64,000 bases of DNA from PALSA-129 sp963842505 (GCA_963842505.1 CAWJGZ010000002.1:868001-932000), one strand, 5' to 3'; shown: positions 17,369 to 26,457, numbered from the stretch's first letter. Notes: a model not told the origin generated them from the sequence alone. Program-made: numbers and translations.

Positions 17369-17398
17369 ATCATAGCATAAAGACATTGGCATAGACAA
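17369..17398 (-). promoter_or_regulatory. Promoter of the PIN toxin operon
   Basis: On the minus strand TTGTCT (17393-17398) and TATGAT (17369-17374) are 18 bp apart, ending six bases before the ATG at 17362. The surrounding 150 bp is AT-rich compared with its neighbours. Confidence 0.45.
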
Positions 17399-17533
17399 TA
17401 GCAGTGTGTGTGTGAAAACATTAACTTTTATTAATTTAAATGCAGACGGCCAAGGTACTGCAGGAATGAGCGGTCCGCACTTAAGCCAACGAAATACGGG
17501 CGATGCCTCGCCCCGTGCTAACCTGATTTTTCC

Positions 17534-18457
17534 ATGCGCAACGTCGTCATCATCGGCTCCGGCTGCGCCGGCAATACGGCAGCCATCTATTCCGCCCGCG
17601 CCAACCTGAAACCGCTGGTGGTGAGCGGCCACGAAGCCGGAGGCCAACTTTCCCTCACCACCCTGGTGGAGAATTTCCCCGGCTTTCCCGAAGGCATTAA
17701 CGGCCCCGACCTCGTCGAAAACATGAAGAAACAGGCGGAGCATTTCGGCGCCGAATACCTCCACGGTTCAGTCGTCGATACCGATCTTTCCCGCCGCCCG
17801 TTCCGCATCAACGTCGAGGGGGAGTGGATAGAGACCCGCACCCTGATCGTTGCCTCCGGCGCGTCCGCCCGTTGGCTGGGGCTCGAATCCGAACAAAAAC
17901 TGATCGGCCACGGCGTCAGTTCCTGCGCCACCTGCGACGGCTTCTTCTACCGGGGCCGCAAAATCATGGTCATCGGCGGCGGCGATTCCGCCATGGAGGA
18001 AGCCAACTTCCTCTCGCGCTTCGGCAGCGAGGTCACCCTGGTGCATCGCCGCGAGGAGTTCCGCGCCTCCAAGATCATGCTCGACCGCGCCCGCGCCAAT
18101 CCCAAAATCAAGTTCCTCCTCAATACCGTGGTCGACGAGGTCCTCGATCCGGCGCAGAAGCTGGTCACCTCCGTGCGCCTGCGCAATCTCAAAACCGGCC
18201 AAGTCTGGCAGCAGGATGTCGACGGCTTCTTCCTCGCCATCGGACACATCCCCAATACCAAAGTTTTCAAAGGCCAGATCGAGACCGATGCCGATGGTTA
18301 CATCATTTCCAAAGGCGGCGCGCGCACCAGCATCGCCGGTGTTTTCCACGCCGGCGACGTGCAGGATCGCACGTACCGGCAGGCCATCACGGCCGCCGGC
18401 GCCGGCTGCATGGCCGCCATTGAAGTCGAACGTTTTCTCGAAGCGGAAGGACACTAA
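17534..18457 (+). CDS. trxB: Thioredoxin reductase
   Basis: The protein is 307 residues, the normal low-molecular-weight type. It has an N-terminal FAD loop GSGCAGNTAA (8-17), the redox pair C131-A-T-C134 in SSCATCDGFFYRG, an NADPH loop VIGGGDSAMEEA (147-158), the HRREEFRAS NADPH-phosphate site, and a C-terminal FAD block GVFHAGDVQDRTYRQAITAAGAGCMAA. It transfers electrons from NADPH to thioredoxin. ridA follows 3 bp later, so the two are probably one operon. Confidence 0.95.
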   Translation: MRNVVIIGSGCAGNTAAIYSARANLKPLVVSGHEAGGQLSLTTLVENFPGFPEGINGPDLVENMKKQAEHFGAEYLHGSVVDTDLSRRPFRINVEGEWIETRTLIVASGASARWLGLESEQKLIGHGVSSCATCDGFFYRGRKIMVIGGGDSAMEEANFLSRFGSEVTLVHRREEFRASKIMLDRARANPKIKFLLNTVVDEVLDPAQKLVTSVRLRNLKTGQVWQQDVDGFFLAIGHIPNTKVFKGQIETDADGYIISKGGARTSIAGVFHAGDVQDRTYRQAITAAGAGCMAAIEVERFLEAEGH

Positions 18458-18460
18458 CTT

Positions 18461-18847
18461 ATGATCGAACGCATTTATCCAGCCGGCGTTGCCGCGCCCC
18501 GCGGCCCTTATTCTCCCGGCGTCCGTGCCGGCGATTTCATCTACGTTTCCGGCCAGGTCTCCGTCGACCCCACCACCAACCAGGCCGTCCTCGGCGACAT
18601 CAAAACGGAAACCCGGCAGGTGCTTGAGAACATCCGCCACATCCTCGAAGGCTGCGGCGCTTCCATGGCCGACGTGGTCCGCTGCGGTGTCTACCTCACC
18701 GACGTCAAGGATTTCGCCGCCATGAATGAGGTCTACAGGGAATTCTTCGGCGAGACCAAGCCGGCTCGCACCACCATCTCGGTGCCCGCGCTGCCGATCG
18801 CCGGCGCCAAAGTCGAAATCGACGCCGTCGCCTATCAACCGAAGTAG
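18461..18847 (+). CDS. ridA: RidA family enamine/imine deaminase
   Basis: The 128-residue protein matches the YjgF/YER057c/UK114 family: APRGPYSPGVRAGDFIYVSGQ near the start, then VVRCGVYLTDVKDFAAMNEVYREFF and KPARTTISVPALPIAGAKVEIDAVAY. R103 is the substrate-binding arginine that distinguishes true RidA-type members. It hydrolyses reactive 2-aminoacrylate and related enamines. It is translationally close to trxB (3-bp gap). Confidence 0.93.
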   Translation: MIERIYPAGVAAPRGPYSPGVRAGDFIYVSGQVSVDPTTNQAVLGDIKTETRQVLENIRHILEGCGASMADVVRCGVYLTDVKDFAAMNEVYREFFGETKPARTTISVPALPIAGAKVEIDAVAYQPK

Positions 18848-18903
18848 CGTCGCTCGCCTGCACGCTTTGCCCCCAAATTGCGTCAGAATAGTGTACAGGC
18901 CCG

Positions 18904-19566
18904 ATGCGTTTACTGGGATTGTTGCTGCTTTTGACCGCCGCGACGGCTTTCGCCGGTGAGTACGCCATACTCGCCAGCGGCGCGCGTCTGCATGTCGATC
19001 GCCACGAGTTCGATGGCGCCCGTGTGCGCCTCTATAGTGGCTCTGGCTTCACGGAGTTGGCCGCCGCGGAGATCCGCGCGTTCGAGCCCGAAGAAACCGC
19101 ACCCGCACCCACTCCGGCGCCGGCGCCCGTCGAACCGCCTTCTCTTGTCGTCCCGGTTCCGCGTCTGCCTTCGCCGCTCGAATTAGCCGATGCCGCCGCC
19201 GATAAGTACGGCCTGCCGCGTGTGCTGCTGCGCAGCATTATGGCCGCCGAATCCGATTTCCAAACGGAGGCCGTGTCACCCAAAGGCGCCATCGGCCTGA
19301 TGCAGTTGATGCCCTCGACCGCCCAGGACCTGGGCGCCGATCCCTACGATCCCGCACAGAACGTCGACGCCGCCGCCCGCTATCTCCGCGATCTCCTCGA
19401 CAAATACCACGGAGGTCTGCGACATGCCTTAGCCGCTTACAACGCCGGCCCCGCGGTGGTCGACAAGTACAACGGCATCCCACCATTCCGCGAAACCATC
19501 AATTACATCTACCGCATCGAGAAGGCCTACAAGGCCGACCCCTCGCCCCCGCCCACTACCCGTTAA
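18904..19566 (+). CDS. Exported lytic transglycosylase (SLT domain)
   Basis: The protein is 220 residues. It has a signal peptide (MRLLGLLLLLTAATAFA), a short beta-rich segment (residues 18-60), a Pro-rich linker (64-88) and a C-terminal goose-lysozyme-like SLT domain (90-212). The catalytic Glu is E116 in IMAAESDF, followed by GAIGLMQLMPSTAQDLG, NVDAAARYLRDLL and ALAAYNAGP. It cleaves peptidoglycan in the periplasm. Its stop codon overlaps the convergent peroxiredoxin stop by 4 bp. Confidence 0.93.
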   Translation: MRLLGLLLLLTAATAFAGEYAILASGARLHVDRHEFDGARVRLYSGSGFTELAAAEIRAFEPEETAPAPTPAPAPVEPPSLVVPVPRLPSPLELADAAADKYGLPRVLLRSIMAAESDFQTEAVSPKGAIGLMQLMPSTAQDLGADPYDPAQNVDAAARYLRDLLDKYHGGLRHALAAYNAGPAVVDKYNGIPPFRETINYIYRIEKAYKADPSPPPTTR

Positions 19567-20105
19567 GTCGCCGGCGTCAGCACTTTCTGACCGGGCGACC
19601 AATTACACGGCGTCAATGCCCCGGTCTGTAACGCATCCAGCACCCGCAGCACTTCCTGCGGATTGCGGCCCACCGAAAGATCGTTCACCGAAACGAACCG
19701 GATCACATTCTTCGGGTCCACAATAAACGTCGCGCGCTGCGCAACCCCCTCATTTGGATCCAGAATCCCCAGCGTCCCGCACAGATCCCGCTTGATGTCC
19801 GCCAGCATCGGGATCGGCAGGTTCCGCAAATCCGGGTGGTGCTGCCTCCAGGCCAGGTGTACGTATTCCGAATCCGTACTCCCGCCCAATAACCGCGTGT
19901 TGCGTTCCCGGAATTCCCCTTCCAGCGCGCCGAAGGCCGAAATCTCGGTCGGACACACGAACGTGAAGTCCTTGGGCCAGAAGAAGTAGACCTTCCATTG
20001 ACCCGGGTAATCTCTCTCCGTGATCGTACGGAAGGTCTTGCCCTGTTCCAGACTCACGGTCGCTACCACGGAAAAGCCGGGGAACTGCTCGCCGACACCT
20101 AACAT
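19563..20105 (-). CDS. ahpC: Peroxiredoxin, AhpC-type
   Basis: The protein is 180 residues. The peroxidatic cysteine is C51 in FTFVCPTEISAFG and a C-terminal cysteine C167 in LTPCNW could be the resolving residue; a third cysteine is C109. The CxxW tail resembles actinobacterial AhpC, which is reduced by AhpD or thioredoxin rather than AhpF. A good Shine-Dalgarno (CAGGAGAG) precedes ATG 20105, and a minus-strand TATAAT lies at 20147-20152. A thioredoxin reductase gene is 1.1 kb away. Confidence 0.93.
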   Translation of the reverse strand: MLGVGEQFPGFSVVATVSLEQGKTFRTITERDYPGQWKVYFFWPKDFTFVCPTEISAFGALEGEFRERNTRLLGGSTDSEYVHLAWRQHHPDLRNLPIPMLADIKRDLCGTLGILDPNEGVAQRATFIVDPKNVIRFVSVNDLSVGRNPQEVLRVLDALQTGALTPCNWSPGQKVLTPAT

Positions 20106-20162
20106 GTAATCTCTCCTGAATTAGAGTGATGAATCTTTAAGTCCGAATTATACCCAAAAGGT

Positions 20163-21518
20163 CTACCGGGGAATTTCGTATCGCTTGATCTTCTCGTACA
20201 ACGTCGAACGGTCGATTCCCAGCACCGATGCCGATTCCTTGATGTTCCCGTCCGTGCGCTCGAGTGTTGCGATAATCAGCAGCTTTTCCATATCCTGCAG
20301 CGTCATCCCGGCCGGCACCGTCCACGCCTTTGCCGCCCCGTTGGTCGCCAGGAAAGAAAAATCTTCTTCTGTCAGCACCTGCCCGCGGCTCGTCACCAGC
20401 GCCCGCTCCACCGCATTTTCCAGCTCCCGCACGTTGCCCGGCCAGTTGTAATCCATCAGCAGTTTCAAGCCGCCCTCGGAGATATCGCTGACATCCTTGC
20501 CCATCTCGTGCGACAGCCTCTCCAGAAAATGCTGCGCCAGCAGGGGAATATCCTCCCGCCGGTCGCGCAGCGGCGGAATCCGGATCTCGATCACGTTCAG
20601 CCGGTAAAACAGGTCCTCGCGGAACTTTCCTTCCGACACCGCCTGCTGCAGGTTCACATGCGTCGCCGCCACCACCCGCGCATCCACGCGCACTTCCTCC
20701 TGCCCGCCCACGCGGTAAAAACTCCGCTCCTGCAGCACCCGCAGCAAATCCACCTGCAGCTTCGGCGAGATGTCCCCAATCTCGTCCAGAAAAATCGTGC
20801 CGCCTTCCGCCATTTCGAACTTGCCCTGTTTCCGCTCGCTCGCGCCCGTGAACGACCCCTTTTCGTGCCCGAACAATTCCGATTCCAGGAGCGTCTCCGC
20901 CAGCGCCGCGCACGATACCGCTATAAAGGGCTTGGCCGCCCGGTCTCCCGAATGGTGGATCACCCGCGCGATCATTTCCTTGCCCGTTCCGCTCTCGCCC
21001 TGGATCAGCACCGTGCTGCGCAACCCCGCGATCTCGTGGCACAGTTTCAGAATGTCGGCCATCTTGGCGTTCTTGCTGATGACATCGCCCACCACGTACT
21101 GCCGCGACAGCTTCTTCCGCAGAATCGTGTTCTCGCGCTGCAGGTTCTTCACCTTGATAATCCGGTTCACCAGCAGCGAGATTTCCTCCGGGTTGCACGG
21201 CTTCACAATGTACTCCTGCGCTCCCTCCTTCATCGCCGTGATCGCCGTATCCACCGTCGCGTACGCCGTGATAATGATGATCGACGCCTCCGGGTGCAGC
21301 CGCCGGATCTGCATCATGGTCTCGATCCCGTCCATCCCGCCCGGCATCTTCAAATCCACGAAATAGATGGCGTAGTCGCACCCTCGCGCTTTCTCCACCC
21401 CTTCCCGGCCCGACGACGCCGTGTCCACCGAATAACCGTCCTCGCGCAGCCAGGCGGCCAGCGATTCGCACATCACCTCTTCGTCGTCCACCACCAGAAT
21501 GTGCCAGTGCGTCTTCAT
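20163..21518 (-). CDS. NtrC-family sigma-54 response regulator
   Basis: The protein is 451 residues in three domains. The receiver spans 1-120 with phospho-acceptor D55 (YFVDLKMPGG). The AAA+ sigma-54 activator has Walker A GESGTGKE (174-181), GSFTGA (221-226, a Ser variant of the usual GAFTGA loop) and Walker B GGTIFLDEIG. The C-terminal Fis-type HTH is LEKLLIIATLERTDGNIKESASVLGIDRSTLYEKIKRY. The start ATG 21518 lies 5 bp after the archaemetzincin stop. It should activate sigma-54 promoters in response to the kinase encoded two genes upstream. Confidence 0.94.
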   Translation of the reverse strand: MKTHWHILVVDDEEVMCESLAAWLREDGYSVDTASSGREGVEKARGCDYAIYFVDLKMPGGMDGIETMMQIRRLHPEASIIIITAYATVDTAITAMKEGAQEYIVKPCNPEEISLLVNRIIKVKNLQRENTILRKKLSRQYVVGDVISKNAKMADILKLCHEIAGLRSTVLIQGESGTGKEMIARVIHHSGDRAAKPFIAVSCAALAETLLESELFGHEKGSFTGASERKQGKFEMAEGGTIFLDEIGDISPKLQVDLLRVLQERSFYRVGGQEEVRVDARVVAATHVNLQQAVSEGKFREDLFYRLNVIEIRIPPLRDRREDIPLLAQHFLERLSHEMGKDVSDISEGGLKLLMDYNWPGNVRELENAVERALVTSRGQVLTEEDFSFLATNGAAKAWTVPAGMTLQDMEKLLIIATLERTDGNIKESASVLGIDRSTLYEKIKRYEIPR

Positions 21519-21523
21519 GCCCG

Positions 21524-22057
21524 TTACTCCCTCGCTCCGCGCCGCAACCGCGCCCCGCAGGGCGCGCAGAATTCGCAACGCTTCGAATCGATCTGCCGCA
21601 CGTTCGTCGAAAGCGACATCGCGCAATTCCGGTCCCCGCAATGCACCAGCCCGAACGTGTGGCCGGTCTCGTGGAGCGCCTCTTTCAAGGCGCGCTCCAG
21701 AAATATCTCCCGGTTGGGTGCGAGGCCGTAAAACTCCTGCCGCAGCCGCGCCAGCGAAATCACCGCGATCCGTCCGCCCAACTGCGCCTGCCCGAACACG
21801 AACGTCAACACCGGGATGTACAAATCCCGCTCGGTCACCGCCAGGAGCTTCACTGCATCCGGCGGGCAAACCCGCGTCAACATCTCCAGCACCGCAATCG
21901 ACGCGTACTGCCCCCGCTCCCGGTCGTAGGCGAACTCCACCGGCCCAAGCTCCATCTCGCGCACCGCCAACCCGAACTCGCTCTCCACCCGGTCGCGCAC
22001 CGCACCGTAGGCCTGGCGGTCCACTTCGGGCGTCGCGCCCACGTACAAGTACTTCAT
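21524..22057 (-). CDS. amzA: Archaemetzincin-like zinc metalloprotease
   Basis: The 177-residue protein carries the archaemetzincin signature. The metzincin zinc site HETGHTFGLVH (H129, E130, H133, H139) is followed at once by C140, C145 in CxM, and C161/C164 in CEFC, which form the family's second zinc site. Length matches archaeal and bacterial AmzA. No signal peptide is present, so it is probably cytoplasmic. Its ATGA overlaps the kinase stop and it ends 5 bp before the regulator, placing it inside a two-component operon. The substrate is unknown. Confidence 0.88.
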   Translation of the reverse strand: MKYLYVGATPEVDRQAYGAVRDRVESEFGLAVREMELGPVEFAYDRERGQYASIAVLEMLTRVCPPDAVKLLAVTERDLYIPVLTFVFGQAQLGGRIAVISLARLRQEFYGLAPNREIFLERALKEALHETGHTFGLVHCGDRNCAMSLSTNVRQIDSKRCEFCAPCGARLRRGARE

Positions 22058-23637
22058 TCCTTCCGCGCCAGCTCCGGAAGCGGTAGCTCCGCCCGCTGCG
22101 GAGGCTCCAACGGCAGCGAGACCGTGAACGTGGTTCCTTCACCCACCTTGCTCACCACTTCGACATCGCCGCCGTGCGCCTCGATAATCCCGTACGTCAC
22201 CGCCAATCCCAGCCCCACGCCCTTGCCTTCCGGCTTGGTCGTGAAAAACGGATGAAAGATCTTGGCCAGATTCTCCGGCGGAATTCCCTCGCCGTTGTCC
22301 GCCACCACCAGGCGCACCATGCCGTCGCCCGAACTGGTCGAAACCTTCACCCGCCGCTCGGTCTTCCCTTGCGTCGCCTCAGCCGCGTTCATCAACAGGT
22401 TGAGCGCCACCTGCTGCATCTGCGATTGGTCGCACGGCACCGGCGGCAGGTCTTCCGCCAGGTGCGTCTCCACCTGCACGTTGCTCAGCTTCATCTTGTG
22501 CTGGACCAGCGAGAGCGTCATCTTTACGATCTTGTTCACGTCGCCCGGCGCCCGCTGTGGCTTCGACCGTCGTGAAAACGCCAGCAGGTCCGACACAATC
22601 CGTCCCACGCGGGCCGTCTCGTTGGTCACCTGTGTCAGGTACTTCCGGAATTCTTCGATGCGCCCCGGCGGAATCCCGTCGTCTTTCAACATCCGCTGCA
22701 TCAGCATTGAGAGGTTCATCACGCCCGCGATCGGATTGTTGATTTCGTGCGCCACGCTCGCCGAAAGCTGTCCCAACGAAGCCAGCCGGTCCGTTTGCAG
22801 CAATTTCTGGTGCGCCGCCTTGAGCTGCTGCGTCCGGTCCTCCACCTTGCTTTCCAGGTTCTGCGTGAACTGGTTGATCTCTCCCAGGGCCGTCCGCAGC
22901 CGGTCCCTCATCACGTCGAACGACCGCGCCAGCTCATCCAATTCCTCGCTGCTGCTCGAAACCACGATCGGTTTATCCAGCTCCATCTGGCTCACCGCCT
23001 TGGTGCCTTCGATCAGTTCATTGATCGGACCGCTCAGAAACCGGCGCGTGAAGAAGATGATGAACAGGCTGATCAGCGTGATCTCCACGCCCGTCACCAG
23101 CAGCACCCGGAACTTCATGTTGGCCGTTTCGCGATCCACGCTTTCCAGGTTCAGCGCCAGATCGAGCGCCCCCAGCACCTTCACCCCCGCCGGGTGCGCG
23201 TGGCATTCCGCCTGGCTGCACGACCGCTCGTTGTAGATCGGCGTCCGCAAATCCAGCCGCCGCCCGCCGTCCGCGCCCCGATAGATATTGACCCGGGCCG
23301 GCGCGTCCAGCAGCTTCGGATCCATGATGTCCGGCCGCGCTTCCTGGCTCGTCGAAAACGTCGCATGCCCGGCGCTGTTGAACATGCGGATGCGGTCGAT
23401 CCCCTGCTTCAAGGCGATAGTCTGCATCACCTCGTAGGCCGTCTCCCGATGGTCGTCGAGCATGGCGTGCCAGGTGGCGCTGGTGATCCCCTTGGAGAGC
23501 TGTTCCGCCCCCAGGATCATGGTGCGCAGCAGTTGCTGCTCCTCGGTTTTCACGTTAACCAACCCGGAAACCGCCGCCACGATGATCACGATCACGGTGA
23601 TCGAGAGCATCAGTTTCCGGGCGAGGCGCCTCGGCAT
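22054..23637 (-). CDS. Membrane sensor histidine kinase with CxxxxCH periplasmic sensor
   Basis: The protein is 527 residues. TM1 is at about 10-28. A periplasmic sensor of about 150 residues follows, then TM2 at about 178-196, HAMP (200-252), a coiled coil, HisKA with phospho-accepting H297 (SASVAHEINNPIAG) and HATPase_c (N box NLLMNAAEA, DNGEGIP, GVGLGLAVTYGI). The sensor ends with C140-SQAE-C145-H146 followed by VLGALDLALNLE, the layout of periplasmic sensors that carry a c-type heme, although CxxxxCH replaces the usual CxxCH. It heads an operon with the archaemetzincin and the NtrC-type regulator. Confidence 0.94.
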   Translation of the reverse strand: MPRRLARKLMLSITVIVIIVAAVSGLVNVKTEEQQLLRTMILGAEQLSKGITSATWHAMLDDHRETAYEVMQTIALKQGIDRIRMFNSAGHATFSTSQEARPDIMDPKLLDAPARVNIYRGADGGRRLDLRTPIYNERSCSQAECHAHPAGVKVLGALDLALNLESVDRETANMKFRVLLVTGVEITLISLFIIFFTRRFLSGPINELIEGTKAVSQMELDKPIVVSSSSEELDELARSFDVMRDRLRTALGEINQFTQNLESKVEDRTQQLKAAHQKLLQTDRLASLGQLSASVAHEINNPIAGVMNLSMLMQRMLKDDGIPPGRIEEFRKYLTQVTNETARVGRIVSDLLAFSRRSKPQRAPGDVNKIVKMTLSLVQHKMKLSNVQVETHLAEDLPPVPCDQSQMQQVALNLLMNAAEATQGKTERRVKVSTSSGDGMVRLVVADNGEGIPPENLAKIFHPFFTTKPEGKGVGLGLAVTYGIIEAHGGDVEVVSKVGEGTTFTVSLPLEPPQRAELPLPELARKE

Positions 23638-23661
23638 ATTGGGTACTGAGAGTCCGAAATT

Positions 23662-23690
23662 ATTGTAGCGTGCGGCGCCGAACGGAACAA
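23662..23690 (-). promoter_or_regulatory. Promoter of the kinase/metzincin/regulator operon
   Basis: On the minus strand TTGTTC (23685-23690) and TACAAT (23662-23667) are 17 bp apart, 24 bp before the kinase ATG. Two copies of the self-complementary octamer CGGCGCCG flank the -35 region (23673-23680 and 23692-23699) and could be an operator or hairpin. Confidence 0.5.
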
Positions 23691-23811
23691 TCGGCGCCGC
23701 GGAGCTGAGCCCTCACCCCGTCGGGTAAGGTCTGAAATCTGCTTTGAAGCGCGGTGGCCGCGCAGGTGAAAAGAAGCACGAAGCCGCCGCGAAGAAGACC
23801 GGTTTTCAAAC

Positions 23812-24006
23812 CTAAGTCTCAAACTGGTCAAAGACTCGACGCACGTGGGCTGCCCAGCGGCGGAATCCCAACCTAATCACCACGTACCACGCCCAACCGC
23901 TACCAATCAAGACAAACAGCGTTGGGAACGCCCAGGAACCGAAGTAGTGCCAGGCAAGCACCGTCGCGATGGAACCCGTGGTGGCGAGCAAGAGCCGAAC
24001 TCGCAT
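23812..24006 (-). CDS. Small membrane protein (tentative)
   Basis: The 64-residue reading frame encodes two likely membrane helices (LLLATTGSIATVLAWHYFGSW and FPTLFVLIGSGWAWYVVIRLGF) followed by a basic tail RRWAAHVRRVFDQFET. A GGAG lies about 10 bases before ATG 24006. I do not recognise it. It stands alone between two large genes, and the only support is its hydrophobicity and ribosome binding site. Confidence 0.4.
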   Translation of the reverse strand: MRVRLLLATTGSIATVLAWHYFGSWAFPTLFVLIGSGWAWYVVIRLGFRRWAAHVRRVFDQFET

Positions 24007-24327
24007 AGATGAAAATCTCCATCAAATGAGATTCGCCTGTGCAACGCTCACACAGTTGGTAGGTACAGAACAAACTCCATACCTTACGCAAGACAGTTCA
24101 CCTAAACCGACGCAGAACCTGAGTTAAGGTTAGCCCTAAAGAGCTATTGATTTCAAGGACAAAGTGGAGCCGCAAAGGTACTAAGCATTCTAGTAGTCGG
24201 CTAACTTCTGGGACTCGTGACGCATTATCCCGATAAGTTTTGCGCTAAGTCGCAACCGCCACCAGGGTTGTCCATTGTGGACCTCCAAATGCGGGCTGTG
24301 ATCGTGCAAGCTCCTGCCGAACGTGAT
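24007..24327. other. Intergenic stretch without identifiable gene
   Basis: This region is less GC-rich than its neighbours. I see no convincing reading frame, tRNA, terminator or repeat in it. Confidence 0.5.
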
Positions 24328-26244
24328 TTACTCCATCACGCGCAACTGAATCCGCGATCCTTCCGCACCGCCGAAATACACCCGCTCGAACGCCTTCTGA
24401 AAATCACCCGATAGCGCCTTGGGAATCTCCATAAACTTTTGCGGATTGCGGTCCGTCAGCGGGAACCATGAGCTTTGCACCTGCACCATGATCCGATGTC
24501 CCTGCCGCCAGGTGTGGGCGATGTCCGGCAGATAGAAGGTGATCCGGTCCGGCTGGTTCGGCTCAAACGGCACCGGCTTTTCGAAGCTCTTGCGGAACTT
24601 GCCGCGGAAGGGCTCGCCGCGAATCAATTGCTGGTATCCGCCCATCGGCACGGTGCCCGCCGCCGGAGCCGGATTATTGTAGTCCGGATAGTCGCCTGGG
24701 AACACGTCGATCACTTTCACGTCGAAATCCGAATCCGTCCCGGAGGTCGACACCTTCAGATCCACCTGAATCGGCCCGAACACCGACACATCATGGTCCA
24801 GCGGCTCGGTCTTGAACACCAGCACATCGGGACGCGTGGCCGCGAACCGCTGGTCCTCGGTCATATACGTATTGAGAACGCCCTGTACGATGTGGCCCAC
24901 GTACGGCACCGGCTTGTTGGGATCCGACAGGTACTCCGCGAATCCCGCGTTTGCCGGCCGGTTCCATGCCAGCTTGCCATCGGCGTCCAGGAACAGGTCG
25001 GTGGGCTTGGCTTCGCGCGGCGGCCACGCGTCGAACTTGCGCCACTGGTCCAGGCCCGTTTGAAACACCCACGCCTTGGGAAACTTGCCGTCGCCGCGAC
25101 CCTTGAGGTAGTAGAGGAAGAACGGAAGCTCGACGTGTTCCCGGTAGTACGCCGCCGTCTTCGAACCGAAATTGATGTTGCCCAGCCGGTCGCCATCGCC
25201 GCGTGAGAACCCGCCATGGTTCCACGGACCCATCACCAGCATGTCGGCCGGGGGGGTGTTTTTCTCCATGAAATCGAACTGCCGCAGCAAGCCCTGCGGA
25301 TCTTCGGTGTCGTACCAGCCGCCCACCAGCATCACCGCCGGCTTGACCGCCTTCAGGTGCTTCCAGATGGCCCGCGATTGCCACTCCTGGTCGTAGGTGG
25401 TGTGGTCGATGTTCATGTTCCACATGGGCTGCTGGTGTTTGAAGTACTTCTCGTCCGCGTTGGCCAGCGAACCGAGGTTGAGGTAGAACTCGTAGCCATC
25501 CGGCGTTCCGAAATCGAAGGGAAGCGCGCGCGGCGGCGGCGCGGGATCGCCTTCTCGATTGCGGAACCCCGTGTAGAAGGCGAAACGATGCGCCAGCATG
25601 AAGGCGCCGTTGTGGTACACATCGTCGCCCATGTAGTAATCCGTGACGGGAGCCTGCGGCGCCACGGCCACCAGCGCGGGATGCGCGTCGATCATCCCCG
25701 CGGTCGCATAAAACCCGGGTTGCGATACGCCCCAGATTCCCACCTTGCCGGTATTGCCCGGAACGTGCTTCACCAGCCAGTCGATAGTGTCGTAAGTATC
25801 GGTACTCTCGTCGGTGCCTTTCGGTCCGTCTTTCACCGTCCTCTGCGGGCGGATGGTGACGAAATCGCCTTCGCTCATGAACCGGCCGCGGACGTCCTGG
25901 TGGACGAAGATGAACTTCTCACGCTCGAACAGTTCCGAAGGCCCCAGATTCGTCCGGTACAGGTCGGCGCCATAGGGCGCCACGTTGTACCCCGTCCGCT
26001 CCATCATGATGGGATAGGTCCGGCCGTCGGAGAACACGTCCTTGGGGACGTAGACCGAGGTGAACAGCTTGACGCCGTCGCGCATGGGGATGCGGTATTC
26101 GAACTTGGTGTAGTTCTCGCGGATGAAGGCGGCGCGCGCGGCTGTCGCGGCGGCGGCATCCGCCGGCGCAGCCGCGGCGCCGGCGCCTCTTCCCTGGGCA
26201 GCGGCCAATTGGGCGATCAATATGAATGCGAGCAGAATGCGCAT
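24328..26244 (-). CDS. Exported CocE/NonD-family hydrolase (X-Pro dipeptidyl-peptidase-like)
   Basis: The protein is about 638 residues from ATG 26244, which opens a clear signal peptide (MRILLAFILIAQLAAAQ); an open frame continues upstream but lacks that feature. It has the alpha/beta-hydrolase core with RIPMRDGVKLFTSVYVPKD and HQDVRGRFMSEG. The nucleophile S174 lies in GIWGVSQPGFYA, a GxSxxG elbow. The Asp is probably in GGWYDTEDPQGLL and the His in GPWNHGGF. A jelly-roll domain (NPAPAAGTVPMGGYQ..., IMVQVQSSWFPLTDRNPQ) forms the C-terminal third. Family members cleave alpha-amino acid esters, beta-lactam precursors or Xaa-Pro peptides; the substrate is not predictable here. Confidence 0.88.
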   Translation of the reverse strand: MRILLAFILIAQLAAAQGRGAGAAAAPADAAAATAARAAFIRENYTKFEYRIPMRDGVKLFTSVYVPKDVFSDGRTYPIMMERTGYNVAPYGADLYRTNLGPSELFEREKFIFVHQDVRGRFMSEGDFVTIRPQRTVKDGPKGTDESTDTYDTIDWLVKHVPGNTGKVGIWGVSQPGFYATAGMIDAHPALVAVAPQAPVTDYYMGDDVYHNGAFMLAHRFAFYTGFRNREGDPAPPPRALPFDFGTPDGYEFYLNLGSLANADEKYFKHQQPMWNMNIDHTTYDQEWQSRAIWKHLKAVKPAVMLVGGWYDTEDPQGLLRQFDFMEKNTPPADMLVMGPWNHGGFSRGDGDRLGNINFGSKTAAYYREHVELPFFLYYLKGRGDGKFPKAWVFQTGLDQWRKFDAWPPREAKPTDLFLDADGKLAWNRPANAGFAEYLSDPNKPVPYVGHIVQGVLNTYMTEDQRFAATRPDVLVFKTEPLDHDVSVFGPIQVDLKVSTSGTDSDFDVKVIDVFPGDYPDYNNPAPAAGTVPMGGYQQLIRGEPFRGKFRKSFEKPVPFEPNQPDRITFYLPDIAHTWRQGHRIMVQVQSSWFPLTDRNPQKFMEIPKALSGDFQKAFERVYFGGAEGSRIQLRVME

Positions 26245-26426
26245 GGAGAGGATTCTAACTCCGCGCGCCCGCGAGTGCTTCAGCATCCGGTGATTGTGGG
26301 GCTGCGGTTCGTGATGGTGAGGAACACCTGCATGCTTACGAGGTCTTCCGCCGCCGTGGCTCTTCCGCGCCGCCGCCGTCTTGCCGGCTGTTCTTCCCTC
26401 AAGGCACATTTGACACCCCCAGCCGT

Positions 26427-26457
26427 TTGACTTCCGGTCCGCAATCTGGTGTACACT
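26427..26457 (+). promoter_or_regulatory. Possible infC promoter
   Basis: TTGACT (26427-26432) is followed by TGTACA at 17 bp or TACACT at 19 bp spacing. The 11-mer GTGTACACTAA here is also present at 402-412 in front of the TPR gene. The infC start is about 115 bp downstream, leaving a leader long enough for regulation. Confidence 0.35.
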
